Shown piece by piece: positions 36,559-45,599 of a stretch of DNA of 64,000 nt. The notes beneath the pieces were generated by a model. That model was not told the origin of the DNA, made no database searches, and worked only from the letters and a program-made list of their open reading frames with translations. The stretch covers positions 51,596-115,595 of the forward strand of contig NZ_JAZGJP010000009.1 in NCBI RefSeq assembly GCF_036408795.1, read 5' to 3'. The DNA is from Olsenella_L kribbiana. GTDB lineage: Bacteria > Actinomycetota > Coriobacteriia > Coriobacteriales > Atopobiaceae. The translations under genes and the position numbers were made by a program. How positions within the stretch are numbered: the stretch's first letter is position 1; every line of letters starts with the position of its first letter.

Positions 36559-36612
36559 CCGGTTTCGGACAATGCGGAAGGTACATTAATCCGTATCCGG
36601 ACAATTGTCAAT
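36559..36612 (-). promoter_or_regulatory. MarR promoter with two operator-like sites
   Basis: On the minus strand TTGACA (36612-36607), 17 bases, TAATGT (36589-36584). TCCGTATCCGGACAAT (36591-36606) fills the spacer and TCCGGTTTCGGACAAT (36559-36574) lies 32 bp further downstream; the two share 13 of 16 bases. Confidence 0.6.
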
Positions 36613-36766
36613 GAGCTGCCAAGATTTTCTTGAGGTTCTTCCGAACTCCAGAAATCCCGATTCCGGTGTCTTGCCCTGGCCTCGGTATATGCACCCCGAA
36701 TGAGGGCACGTAATCTGTCAGAAGAAGATTTCAATACCGCAGCGCCGCTGCGGCTGGAGGTGCACC

Positions 36767-38350
36767 ATGAACGGAACAATGCTGCAGGGATTCTCGTGGT
36801 ACCTCGATGCGGATGGCACGCACTGGCGCCGCATCGCCGAGGATGCGCAGCTCTTTGCCGACAATGGCATCACAGCCGTCTGGCTGCCTCCGGCCTACAA
36901 GGGCTCTGCCGGCGGGGTGGATGTCGGCTACGGCGTCTACGACACCTACGATCTGGGCGAGTTCGACCAGAAGGGGTCTGTCCGCACGAAGTACGGCACG
37001 AAGGAAGAATACCAGGCTGCCATCAATGCCCTCCATGATGCAGGTGTCCAGGCGCTCGGCGACATCGTGCTGGACCACCGGCTCGGCGCAGATGCGACTG
37101 AAGAGGTCACAGCCCAGGAGATGGACTCGAGGAATCGCGAGAACCCCATCGCAGCGCCCCGCCAGATCCAGGCGTGGACCCGCTTCACATTCCCGGGACG
37201 CCACGGCAAGTACTCCGACTTCCAATGGGACTGGAACGACTTCCACGCGGTGGACTGGGACGAGGCCACAAAGAGAAGCGGCATCTATCTCTTCTCCGGC
37301 AAGCACTGGAGCGAGCAGGTCGACCACCGCGACAACGGCAACTACGACTACCTCATGGGTGCCGATGTCGACGAGATGTATGAGCCGGTCTACAACGAGC
37401 TCCTGAAGTGGGGCAGATGGTATCTCACGACCTGCGACCTCGATGGCTTCCGTCTCGATGCCTGCAAGCATATGGACAGGCAGTTCTACCTCGACTGGCT
37501 CCCGACCCTTCGCTACGAGTTCGGCCGCGAGCTCTTCACGGTCGGCGAATACTGGTCTCCCGATGTGGGCGAGCTCGAGAGCTACCTTGGCCAGGAGAAG
37601 ATCATGAGCCTCTTCGATGTGCCGCTCCACTACCACCTGTTTGCCGCCTCGAGCTCCTTCGGCGATTTCGACCTCAGGACCCTCTTCGAAGGCACGCTCG
37701 TCTCGGCAGATCCCTGGCACGCTGTCACATTCGTCGAGAACCATGACACGCAGCCGGGACAGGCCCTCCAGTCCTTCGTGCAGAGCTGGTTCAAGCCAGC
37801 TGCCTATGCGCTCATCCTCCTTCGCCAGGATGGCTATCCCTGCGTCTTCTACGGCGACCTCTTTGGCATGCCGAACGACGGCAACATCCCGGCGGTCCGC
37901 GAGCTGCCACTTCTCATGGAGCTGAGGCAGCGCTTTGCCTATGGGCAGCAGTATGACTACCTCGACGATCCCGACACGATCGGCTGGACACGCGAAGGCG
38001 ACGCCGACCACGGCATGGCGGGCCTCGCCGTCATCCTCACGGACAGGAACGGCGGCAGGAAGCATATGTATGTCGGGCCGAACCACACAGGCGAGCATTG
38101 GTGCTCTGTCATCGGCCCTGAAGACTTCCCCATCGTCGGTGACGATGGTTGCATCGACTGTACCTGTGCACCGGGATCCATGAGCGTCTATCTGCCCGAA
38201 CGTGCAGCAGAGGTGCTGGCAAACGACACGATCCGCTACAGCCGCGATGCACCCCGCGACCTCACGAAGGAGCTGCCGACACCTGAAGAAGCCCTCCACC
38301 TCGCAGAGAAGTTCGAGGAGAAGGCAGAGGACGACGGCACTGAGGCCTAG
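36767..38350 (+). CDS. Cytoplasmic alpha-amylase (GH13_5)
   Basis: 527 residues without signal peptide, like the cytoplasmic AmyS-type enzymes. GH13 regions: I as GDIVLDHRLGAD, II as DGFRLDACKH (nucleophile Asp), III as VGEYWSP (Glu), IV as FVENHDTQP (Asp). N-terminal NGTMLQGFSWYLDADGTHW is the subfamily signature. It endo-hydrolyses 1,4-alpha-glucans, either imported dextrins or internal glycogen. GGAGG is well placed before the ATG. Its stop overlaps the stop of the converging DUF3810 gene in CTAG. An acidic C-terminal tail follows the barrel. Confidence 0.94.
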   Translation: MNGTMLQGFSWYLDADGTHWRRIAEDAQLFADNGITAVWLPPAYKGSAGGVDVGYGVYDTYDLGEFDQKGSVRTKYGTKEEYQAAINALHDAGVQALGDIVLDHRLGADATEEVTAQEMDSRNRENPIAAPRQIQAWTRFTFPGRHGKYSDFQWDWNDFHAVDWDEATKRSGIYLFSGKHWSEQVDHRDNGNYDYLMGADVDEMYEPVYNELLKWGRWYLTTCDLDGFRLDACKHMDRQFYLDWLPTLRYEFGRELFTVGEYWSPDVGELESYLGQEKIMSLFDVPLHYHLFAASSSFGDFDLRTLFEGTLVSADPWHAVTFVENHDTQPGQALQSFVQSWFKPAAYALILLRQDGYPCVFYGDLFGMPNDGNIPAVRELPLLMELRQRFAYGQQYDYLDDPDTIGWTREGDADHGMAGLAVILTDRNGGRKHMYVGPNHTGEHWCSVIGPEDFPIVGDDGCIDCTCAPGSMSVYLPERAAEVLANDTIRYSRDAPRDLTKELPTPEEALHLAEKFEEKAEDDGTEA

Positions 38351-39486
38351 AGTCCCATCTCGTACCACGCAATGAGATCGTCCACGACGAGGCCGTAGGA
38401 CTTGACACCTTCGGTCTCGCCGAAGCTCTTGAGATAGCTGTTGTTGACAGAGGTTCCGACCTCTTCGAACGTCCCCTCATAGGCCGCATAGTGCTCCTGC
38501 GTGGCGGCACGGTCCGCAAAGACAAGCCTTGTGCCGCTCTCATTGGCAGAAAGCGCCTCTGCGACCACGTCCTGAGCACGTGCCGGATCCTGGGAGTAGA
38601 GGGCATTCAGGCAGTAGGCAAAGGCGTCATAGTAGCCCGAGTAGACGAAGCGGACATCCTCGCTCGTGCTGGATGCGAGGAAGGCTGCGTAATTGGCGTC
38701 TTCCTCGCTTGCGATGCCGAGACGATGTGCCGCCTCATGGCACATCGTGAATGGCAGCTCTGCCGCTGCATCATCGGCTGGCACGCTCGCCTCGCCTGTT
38801 GCCGCCCAATACATGCCGGTATGTCCGCTATAGAGGAGCGGCTCTCCGAAGAGCACAAGCTCCTTCACGGGTGCCGTGCTGCCCGAGAGGAAGGGATACT
38901 GCTCCGAGAGCACAGTGTATGAGGAGCCGGCAATCTGTCCCAGCTCGGAGAAGTCCTGCTCTGCGAGCGATCCGTCGTCGTTTCTGGGGACAGACGCAGC
39001 TGCATCGGCGGCACGCCCCAGGTAGTAGCCTGTGGCTTCTGCAAGCTCGTCTTCCGAGTACTCATGCACGGGCAGGTCCATCTCTTCTGCAAGCGTCGGC
39101 CCATAGTGGTTGAGCGCCCACCCGTCCACGGCAAGCGCTGCGACAGCCGCCAGGAAAAGAAGCGTCCAGGATGCCCACGGAAGGAGCTTCTCGCGCTTCC
39201 AGAGCCTCCGTATGAGCGTGAAGACAATCCAGATGGCCGCTACCACAAGGCCGAAGTCCCAGAGAGCGAAAGGTGCCCACGATGTAAGCCCGGCAAGGAC
39301 GGAGGCGAGGCTCCTCGAGAAGTCGCGGTAGGCCGGGAAATAGGAGTCCGGCGAACTAGAAAAAAGAAGCATCAGGATGGGGCAGGAGGCAAGAAGGACG
39401 CAGGCCAGAGCCAGACGCACACGCACCCAGACCGGGCGCTCCTCCTTCTTGGTACGTCTGCGTGTGCCTTTCCTCTTCTTCCCCAT
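38347..39486 (-). CDS. DUF3810 membrane metalloprotease-like protein
   Basis: 379 residues. A basic N-terminus (KKRKGTRRRTKKEER) and three hydrophobic helices in the first 130 residues, then an extracytoplasmic domain containing TMCHEAAHRLGIASEEDANYAAF, a zincin-type HExxH-like motif with a downstream Glu in the E-x-x-A-N-x-A context. DUF3810 proteins carry this pattern; substrate and activity are unknown. It lies 14 bases downstream of an HTH-membrane protein gene on the same strand and is probably co-transcribed with it. Confidence 0.85.
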   Translation of the reverse strand: MGKKRKGTRRRTKKEERPVWVRVRLALACVLLASCPILMLLFSSSPDSYFPAYRDFSRSLASVLAGLTSWAPFALWDFGLVVAAIWIVFTLIRRLWKREKLLPWASWTLLFLAAVAALAVDGWALNHYGPTLAEEMDLPVHEYSEDELAEATGYYLGRAADAAASVPRNDDGSLAEQDFSELGQIAGSSYTVLSEQYPFLSGSTAPVKELVLFGEPLLYSGHTGMYWAATGEASVPADDAAAELPFTMCHEAAHRLGIASEEDANYAAFLASSTSEDVRFVYSGYYDAFAYCLNALYSQDPARAQDVVAEALSANESGTRLVFADRAATQEHYAAYEGTFEEVGTSVNNSYLKSFGETEGVKSYGLVVDDLIAWYEMGL

Positions 39487-39500
39487 CGTTTCCTTTCCAG

Positions 39501-39992
39501 CTAGTCTTCCTCTTTGTTCCCGCGCTTCCTGAGACGCACGAATCCGATCACAGAGACCAGCACGACAGAGGCACCCAGGAAGACGAAGAGCCAGCCTGCC
39601 GGGATGAGCCAGAAGCTCTCATGCAGGATGCCCTCTGCATCGATATATTCCACGGCATGCGCCTTCACGAACCAGAGCGCAATTCCTGCGAGCATGAGCA
39701 CGGCACCCATGGCAGCTGCCAGCTCGAAACGCTGTTCCCTCGCACCGTCTGCTCCATCACGTACAAGCTTTTCCTTCATCTCGCTCTTTCCATCCTTTCC
39801 GAGGATCAGGGTGTCGAGAGAGATGCCGCAGGTCTCAGAGATGCACACGATCGTCTCGATATCGGGCAGGTTCTTGCCCCGCTCCCAGTTCGAGACCGGC
39901 CGCCTCGTCACGCCGAGCGCATCTGCCAGCTCCCGCTGTGTCAGATGATGCTCTGCACGCAGCTCCTTCAGTGCTTCTATAATCTCCGCCAT
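39501..39992 (-). CDS. XRE-type HTH protein with two membrane helices
   Basis: 163 residues. N-terminal HTH_3 (LKELRAEHHLTQRELADALGVTRRPVSNWERGKNLPDIETIVCIS), a linker, then two hydrophobic helices (about 90-110 and 127-150) and a short basic/acidic tail. This is a membrane-bound regulator layout common in Firmicutes/Actinobacteria. AGGAGGG precedes the ATG. The following DUF3810 gene suggests membrane sensing linked to proteolysis, an inference only. Confidence 0.88.
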   Translation of the reverse strand: MAEIIEALKELRAEHHLTQRELADALGVTRRPVSNWERGKNLPDIETIVCISETCGISLDTLILGKDGKSEMKEKLVRDGADGAREQRFELAAAMGAVLMLAGIALWFVKAHAVEYIDAEGILHESFWLIPAGWLFVFLGASVVLVSVIGFVRLRKRGNKEED

Positions 39993-40103
39993 GGCACTCC
40001 CTCCTCTCCTCGGATGAGCATGGAGAAGCTCAGTCCAGCATACAGGAAAGCATCCCTTGCATGCGGCCTTAAGCCCAACAAGGCGTGCTTACTCTGCCTT
40101 CTA

Positions 40104-41522
40104 TCAGGCCGTATGCACTGCAGCGCTTTCTGCCTCAGCCGCTTTCTCTGCCTCATCGAAGCTCTTCAGGCACCCTCTTGCCATAGGTATCGTCACGGCA
40201 AAGGTGATGAGATCGGAGACGGGCTGCGCGATCTGGAGACCGAAGAGGCCAAGCGTGTGGGAGAGGATCGTGACGACGGGACCAAGGACAAGCCCCAAGC
40301 GGCAGGCGCCGAGAATCGTGGCGCTCCACATATGCCCAGAGGTCTGGAGCATGAAGTTCGTGATCATGGAGGCACCGGTAAGCGCAATCGAGAACGACGC
40401 AAGCCGGAGCGTCAGCGTGCCTACCGCGACGACCTCAGGGTCGTCCCGGAAGAAGCCGATGAGGTTCGGTGCGGAGATGCAGGTGACGATGCCTATGGCC
40501 AGGACCGAGATGGAAGCTGCCTTGAGCGAGAAGAAGTACCCTTTGCGCACGCGGTCATAGCGCTTCGCGCCGATGTTATAGCCAAGGACTGGCTGGTAGC
40601 CCTGGCCGATGCCGATCTGCACATAGTTGCCGACGCCCGTGATCCTCTGGACGACCGCCATAGCGGCAACGGCCGCATCACCGAAGGGGGCCGCCGCATC
40701 GTTCAGGAGCGTCGTCGCGACACCGAGCATGCACTGGCGGACGAACGACGGCACGCCGCCGTTGTTGATCTCCCGGAAGAGGGCCTTCGAGAAGCGGACA
40801 TATTTCCTCGAGAGCGGGGTCGTGCCGATCTTCTGCATCTCCGCGACGAGGAGGCAGAAGCTTATGAACTGGCAGATGATATTCGCAAGCGCAGAGCCCG
40901 CAATCCCCATGCCCGCCCCGAAGATGAGGAGAGGCGAGAGGAAGATGTTGAGCACGGTGCCGCACATGATCGCAAGCATCGAGAAGAGGCTCTCCCCCTC
41001 GAAGCGCAGCTGCATGTTGAGCATGAGGGAGCTGCACATCCAGGGAGCGCCGAGAAGGATGATGCCGATGAAGGACTTGGCATAAGGAAGGATCGTGGGC
41101 GTCGCTCCCGCGACGAGGCAGAGGGGCTCGAGGAAGAGATTTCCCAGAAGGGCTATCAGGATGCCGCAGGCAAACGTGCAGACGATGCCCGTGGATGCCA
41201 TGACGCAGGCATCCTCTTCCCGGTGGGCCCCGAGGTCGCGCGAGATCGCATTGCCTGTGCCCTGGCCGAAGTAGAAGCCGACGCCCTGGATAGCCGTCAT
41301 TGCGACGAAGGCAATGCCTATGGCGCCAGAGGCCGAAGTATTGATCCTGCCGACGAAATAGGTGTCGGCGAGGTTGTAGACCACAGTCACGAGGTTCGAG
41401 AGGATCGATGGCCAGGCCATCGACAGGACGAGGGGGCCGACCGGCCTCTCCGTCATCTCCCTGTATCTCTCTTCTGCTCCCATGGCGGCACGTGCCGCGA
41501 GCATCTGCTTCAAGTTCTTCAT
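40104..41522 (-). CDS. MATE-family efflux transporter
   Basis: 472 residues, about 12 membrane helices. The first half has LVLSMAWPSILSNLVTVVYNLADTYFVG and the second PSFVRQCMLGVATTLLNDAAAPFGDAAVAAMAVVQRI, both MATE repeats; it belongs to the NorM/DinF-related branch of Gram-positives. It exchanges Na+ or H+ for a drug or metabolite. ATG at 41522 chosen; an ATG seven codons upstream is possible, and no strong ribosome site distinguishes them. Divergent from the DUF1304 gene. Confidence 0.92.
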   Translation of the reverse strand: MKNLKQMLAARAAMGAEERYREMTERPVGPLVLSMAWPSILSNLVTVVYNLADTYFVGRINTSASGAIGIAFVAMTAIQGVGFYFGQGTGNAISRDLGAHREEDACVMASTGIVCTFACGILIALLGNLFLEPLCLVAGATPTILPYAKSFIGIILLGAPWMCSSLMLNMQLRFEGESLFSMLAIMCGTVLNIFLSPLLIFGAGMGIAGSALANIICQFISFCLLVAEMQKIGTTPLSRKYVRFSKALFREINNGGVPSFVRQCMLGVATTLLNDAAAPFGDAAVAAMAVVQRITGVGNYVQIGIGQGYQPVLGYNIGAKRYDRVRKGYFFSLKAASISVLAIGIVTCISAPNLIGFFRDDPEVVAVGTLTLRLASFSIALTGASMITNFMLQTSGHMWSATILGACRLGLVLGPVVTILSHTLGLFGLQIAQPVSDLITFAVTIPMARGCLKSFDEAEKAAEAESAAVHTA

Positions 41523-41617
41523 AGTGTCCCATGGTACGCGCATCAGGTTTCTGCCAGAGTACGGGTCCCGATTTCAAGAAGTCGGCGCATTTCCTCGCTT
41601 CTTCAATTTTATATTGT

Positions 41618-41636
41618 GCGCAATTATATTTTGCGC
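41618..41636. promoter_or_regulatory. Inverted repeat in the MATE/DUF1304 divergent region
   Basis: GCGCAA (41618-41623), 7 AT bases, TTGCGC (41631-41636) in an AT-rich promoter with TATATT/TATTAT boxes; candidate operator for one or both genes. Confidence 0.45.
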
Positions 41637-41678
41637 TATATTATCCTAGAAAAGAAGCCAAGCTCTCAAGGAGGACCT

Positions 41679-42035
41679 ATGTCGCCCATCACCATCATTC
41701 TCGCCGTGCTTGTCGCAGCGGAGTTCTGCTTCATCTTCTATCTCGAGACCATCGCCACGACCTCTGCCCGCACCGCCAAGGTCTTCAACATGACTCAAGA
41801 GGAGCTTTCGCGCAACTCCGTCTCCACCCTCTTCAAGAACCAGGGCGTCTACAACGGTCTCATTGCCGTGCTTGTAATCTGCGCGCTTCTCCTCCAGAGC
41901 CCCCTTGCGCTCATCTTCCTCATGCTCTATATCATCTGCGTAGCAGCCTACGGAGCTGTGAGCTCGAATCCGAAGATCCTGCTCCAGCAGGGCGGCCTTG
42001 CCATCCTCTGCCTCCTGAGCTGCATCATCCTCTAA
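41679..42035 (+). CDS. DUF1304 family membrane protein
   Basis: 118 residues with four membrane helices. The segment FCFIFYLETIATTSARTAKVFNM and NQGVYNGLIAV are the family signatures. Role unknown. A perfect AAGGAGG lies four to five bases before the ATG at 41679, so the much longer upstream open frame is irrelevant. Confidence 0.88.
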   Translation: MSPITIILAVLVAAEFCFIFYLETIATTSARTAKVFNMTQEELSRNSVSTLFKNQGVYNGLIAVLVICALLLQSPLALIFLMLYIICVAAYGAVSSNPKILLQQGGLAILCLLSCIIL

Positions 42036-42058
42036 GCATCAGGAAGAAGTGTCATGCC

Positions 42059-42259
42059 ATGAAGCCAGCGCCAAGCATCGAGGAGTCCACACGGTCTGAC
42101 AGGCTCTGGTATATAAAGGACCGCTTCCCCTGCATCGCAGACTGCGACCAGTGCGGCTTCTGCGCTGCCTACCATGGGCAGGACCCGACCGAAGCCTATT
42201 CAGACTACATAGAGGGCAAGGCAGAGTTTCTGGAAGTCTCTCTGCGCTACAGGCCGTAA
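42059..42259 (+). CDS. Cys4 mini-protein
   Basis: 66 residues with CIADCDQCGFC (C25, C29, C32, C35) in a short acidic-basic context, DRLWYIKDRFPCIADCDQCGF. Four closely spaced cysteines suggest Zn or Fe binding. AGGAAGAAG about ten bases before ATG; 23 bases after the DUF1304 stop, same strand, likely co-transcribed. I do not recognise the family with confidence. Confidence 0.72.
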   Translation: MKPAPSIEESTRSDRLWYIKDRFPCIADCDQCGFCAAYHGQDPTEAYSDYIEGKAEFLEVSLRYRP

Positions 42260-42266
42260 GAGCACA

Positions 42267-42299
42267 GGAGGGCGGAGCTCAGGCTCCGCCCTCCTTCTT
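42267..42299. terminator. Intrinsic terminator
   Basis: GGAGGGCGGAGC (42267-42278) pairs with 42283-42294, followed by TTCTT on the plus strand; serves the DUF1304 unit and probably the converging VanZ gene. Confidence 0.8.
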
Positions 42300-42304
42300 C
42301 ATGC

Positions 42305-42988
42305 TCAGAGCCTGTCGAGGAAGTTCACGATGCCCATCTCGGCATGTCGCCTCGAGGCATAGAGGAAAAAGACTCCCAGGAAGAGCGCTGCCGCATCCTT
42401 GGCAGCATTGCCGCGGGGCTCGAGCGTCTGAGGTCCCAGGTGCCTTCCCCACCATCTCGGGAAGACAGCCCTGAGAGCGAGAAAGATGAGGCAGCCGACG
42501 ACAGCGCCCAGGGTATTGGCAATGAGGTCGTCGATGTCCGTGACGCGGAAGTTCAGGAGCTGCGAGAGCTCGATTGCAAGCGAGAAGAGAAAGCCGAAGA
42601 GCGCTGCATGGCCGATCCGGTCGAAGCCTTCCCAGCAGCAGGGAAGCAGGAGCCCGAGCGGCACGAAGAGCACGACATTGAGTGCCCAGGCCGTCCAGTT
42701 CAGATAGGCATCGAAGGGCACGAGATTGATGTTCAGCATCGTCCGGAGCGATGTGCCACGCCAGAGGTCTGCGAAGGTCCCTACCCCGCAGATCCAGAGA
42801 ATGGAAAAGAGACAGATGCCGAAGAGAGCCACCGCCAGCCGATGCGCCCACATGCTGGGCCGCTTGGATGCGGACGTCTGCTTGCGGCGAGCGGAGACAT
42901 GGCTCCTGTGCGCATTCACGCCGGAAGCGATTGCGTAAGGGACAAGAGCGCATACTGCCTCATAGCCAAGTGCCACGATTGCACGCAT
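42305..42988 (-). CDS. VanZ family protein
   Basis: 227 residues, four to five membrane helices. VanZ signatures: NLVPFDAYLNW, NVVLFVPLGLLLP, SLAIELSQLLNFRVTDIDDLIANTLGAVVGC. Some VanZ proteins give low teicoplanin resistance by lowering surface lipid II recognition; most, like this, have unknown roles. A 30-residue cytoplasmic Arg/Lys stretch separates the first two hydrophobic parts. GGAGGAGG lies ten bases before the ATG. Confidence 0.87.
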   Translation of the reverse strand: MRAIVALGYEAVCALVPYAIASGVNAHRSHVSARRKQTSASKRPSMWAHRLAVALFGICLFSILWICGVGTFADLWRGTSLRTMLNINLVPFDAYLNWTAWALNVVLFVPLGLLLPCCWEGFDRIGHAALFGFLFSLAIELSQLLNFRVTDIDDLIANTLGAVVGCLIFLALRAVFPRWWGRHLGPQTLEPRGNAAKDAAALFLGVFFLYASRRHAEMGIVNFLDRL

Positions 42989-43352
42989 GGATGTCTGCCT
43001 CCTCCGCTTTCAGGTTCGCCCTCGGAGAGGCAAGCATAGCAGCAGAGAGGCTGCCTGCATCCTTATCACACAGGAAGTGACCAGGCTGCCCATATCCATA
43101 TTCGCTTTGCGCCACACCGCAAGGTTTCCGGCATTCCGGATTCCCAGTTCTGGCCACCTTTTCCAATTGCCGCTTATCCGCTTGCCGCCTGCTCTTCCGC
43201 TTGCCCCTTGTCGCTTTCCCCAACAGAGTCGTACGGCACATCCGCTGGCCTCTTAGACGGCTTGCCAGGTTTCCTGAAATTTCTAGCAAGCATAGTTTTC
43301 CTAAGATTGCAAAAGATATCAAGGAAGCGTTGGCAGAGAGAGGAGGAATGCA

Positions 43353-44464
43353 GTGGCAGCACGCATCAATCCCTTCACACTTGGATCCGGTCGGGTCCCG
43401 CCTGTCATGGCAGGCTACGGCAATGCGATAGAGAGCATCGAAGATGCCTTCCGGAATGGCCCTGGGGACCCAAACCTGACAGGCATCTTTGACGGCGCAT
43501 GCGGAACCGGCAAGACAGCGCTTCTGACGCTGCCTGCAGATGCAGCAGAAGAGCGCGGCTGGATTGCTGCACGTGTTTCAGCTGTTCCTGGCACGCTGGA
43601 AGACATCCTTGTGCAGGCGGGAAAAGGGCGCTCTGACGATGTGTCTCGCGCACGCATCAGCTCTATAGGCACGAGGGAAGCCGGCACGCTGGGACAGGAA
43701 GAGGACGGCCGGAACTGGAGGTCCCGTCTTGAGAGCCTGCTCGATGCTCTTGAAGCTTCCGGCACAGGTCTCCTGATAATGGTCGACGACGTGCGCGACT
43801 TTGATGAGATGGTGCAGCTTGCATCGGTCCATCAGCATCTTGTATCTGCAGGCAGAAGGATTTCACTCCTTATGGCGGGCCTTCCCTCTGAGGTGTCGCG
43901 CATCCTCAATGACCAGCCAATCTCTTTCCTTCGCAGAGCCATATGCTACCGTCTTGGCCGTATCGACGACGCGGACATGCAGAAGGCTCTCGCAGGGACC
44001 ATCGAAAGCGGTGGCAGGACAATCGAAGCATATGCCCTCGAAGCAGCCATGAAAGCTTTAGGCGGCTTCCCTTTCATGATGCAGCCCGTCGGCTACCGCA
44101 TGCGAACCCAGGCTGAAGGAGATGCAATCGATCTTTCTGCAGCCGAGCGTGGCATTGAGACTGAGCAGCAGGAAATGCGCATGAACATCCTGGAGACCAC
44201 CCATCAGGAGCTTTCCGATATGGATATCGCTTTCATAGAGGCGATGCTTCCCGACGAAGGGCCCAGCTCGACCGCCGAGATTGCCAGATGCATGGGAAAA
44301 GCTCGGCCTATGCCTCCCGATACCGCAGGCGCCTGCTTGAGGAGGGCGTCATCGGCATGTCCGGACGCGGAAAGGCAAGCTTCGAGCTGCCAGGGTGGCG
44401 GGCATTCATAGAGGAGAAGCTCGAAGGGGGCGGAATCTGCAAAGGCCTTCTCGCCTTCTTATGA
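43353..44464 (+). CDS. AAA ATPase with C-terminus in the -1 frame
   Basis: A P-loop protein starting GTG at 43353 (AGGAGG eight bases upstream). Walker A is FDGACGTGKTALL, Walker B GLLIMVDDVRDF; N-terminal INPFTLGSGRVPPVMAGYGNA is the usual lead-in of this family. In frame 0 the protein ends after 352 residues with an unrelated Pro/Ala/Cys-rich tail. At 44300 the family-like ending continues instead in the -1 frame: SSAYASRYRRRLLEEGVIGM, GRGKASFELPGWRAFIEEKL, stopping at 44462-44464, giving 370 residues with a proper winged-helix end. The switch coincides with a GGGAAAA heptamer in phase. It is either programmed -1 frameshifting or a one-base loss in the A run of a decaying gene. Composition is AT-richer than neighbours. 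Confidence 0.78.
44294..44300 (+). other. Slippery heptamer GGGAAAA in frame
   Basis: The zero frame reads ATG GGA AAA GCT, so the heptamer G-GGA-AAA has the X-XXY-YYZ phase required for -1 slippage. A GCAGGCGCCTGC self-complementary stretch begins about 26 bases later. Confidence 0.6.
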
Positions 44465-44468
44465 AAGA

Positions 44469-44494
44469 AGCCGGAGGAATTGCTCCCTCCGGCT
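44469..44494. terminator. Hairpin between AAA ATPase gene and tRNA-Pro
   Basis: AGCCGGAGG (44469-44477) pairs with CCTCCGGCT (44486-44494), six bases after the -1 frame stop. Confidence 0.6.
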
Positions 44495-44505
44495 GTCATT
44501 TCAAA

Positions 44506-44582
<77 letters not shown>

Positions 44583-44597
44583 TCAGCAGACGGTACT

Positions 44598-45476
44598 TTA
44601 ACAGAAAATCTGGCTCGAGTCGACCACTTTTGAAGAAATTGCCCACCAATTTCTGTTTTCTTTTGCGTCGCAGGCCACTTTTTCGGCTGCAGAGGCACTG
44701 TCGCAGATAGCAAAAAGGCAGGCTCCTGAGCCGCTGACCTGCGCATTCAGGACATGAGGGCGAGATCTCAGCCACGCAAGCGCACGCCCGAGCTCCGGCT
44801 CGAGAGCAATCGCTGCGGCAGCAAGATTGTTTGTGGACTTTTCCACAATCGCATCCTGATTGCCTGTCTTGAGTGCCTCGAGATAGGGCACAAGCGGCGG
44901 TAGTGCCTGAGGGTCGCGGTCGAAGGCTGCATAGGCATCCTGGGCACAGGATCCCATGACAGGAGGACGTACGACCGCAAGTGCGAGCTGAGGCGTCGGG
45001 AACTGCTCCTGGAGCACATCGCCCGCGCCGGCAAGATAGCTCACGTCGGGCTTCAGGAAGAACGCGACATCGGCTCCGATGCTTCGGGCGATATCCACAA
45101 CACGGGAATCTTCCGGGTCTATGCCCCAGAGCTGGCAGGCGCCACGCAATGCTGCCCCCGCATCGGTCGAGGACCCTCCCATGCCGCTTCTCTCGGGGAT
45201 ATGGCGCTCGATATGGACCGCAAAGGCAGGATTATGCCCAAACGCCTTTCCAAGCGCCTCTACGGCACGATAGGTCGTCGTATCGTCCATATGCGCCCTG
45301 ATGCCCGGCTCGCAGGTGACGCTCAGTCCCTCAGCAGGCGTGAGCGTGACCACATCGCCGAAGTCGAGGGCCGCCATGACAGAATCGACGCGGTGATAGC
45401 CACATTCGTCCCTGTCTGTATGGACACCGAGATAGAGATTGATCTTGGCAGGCGCCTTCACGGCGAGGATATCCAC
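44598..45476 (-). CDS. ispE: 4-diphosphocytidyl-2-C-methyl-D-erythritol kinase IspE
   Basis: About 292 residues, GHMP kinase fold; phosphorylates CDP-ME in the MEP isoprenoid pathway. KAPAKINLYLGV at the N-terminus, ATP loop PERSGMGGSSTDAGAAL, and the C-terminal GHMP motif AQVSGSGACLFA. The start is doubtful: GTG at 45476 (VDILAVKAPAKI) has GGAGG seven bases upstream and is chosen; an ATG at 45503 has no ribosome site and lies eight bases past a terminator T tract. An intrinsic terminator separates it from veg, so expression probably depends on read-through or a promoter inside veg. Confidence 0.9.
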   Translation of the reverse strand: MDILAVKAPAKINLYLGVHTDRDECGYHRVDSVMAALDFGDVVTLTPAEGLSVTCEPGIRAHMDDTTTYRAVEALGKAFGHNPAFAVHIERHIPERSGMGGSSTDAGAALRGACQLWGIDPEDSRVVDIARSIGADVAFFLKPDVSYLAGAGDVLQEQFPTPQLALAVVRPPVMGSCAQDAYAAFDRDPQALPPLVPYLEALKTGNQDAIVEKSTNNLAAAAIALEPELGRALAWLRSRPHVLNAQVSGSGACLFAICDSASAAEKVACDAKENRNWWAISSKVVDSSQIFC

Positions 45477-45504
45477 CTTGCGCACCTCCGCTCCGAGATT
45501 CATG

Positions 45505-45546
45505 TATGCAAAAAGAGATGCCCCGGAACAGCTGCTCCGGGGCATC
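45505..45546 (-). terminator. Intrinsic terminator between veg and ispE
   Basis: GATGCCCCGGA (45517-45527) pairs perfectly with 45536-45546, and the minus strand continues TCTTTTTG. It lies directly in front of ispE on the same strand. Confidence 0.85.
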
Positions 45547-45599
45547 AGGGGTTCTCAGCTGCTTCCCTCTATCTTAGAGGGCTGCAGCGCACATGCAGG

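Noticed and set aside
39462..42035. 857-codon plus-strand open frame
   Set aside because: Only its last 119 codons (DUF1304, with a perfect ribosome site at 41671) are a gene; the rest is antisense to the HTH protein and the MATE pump.
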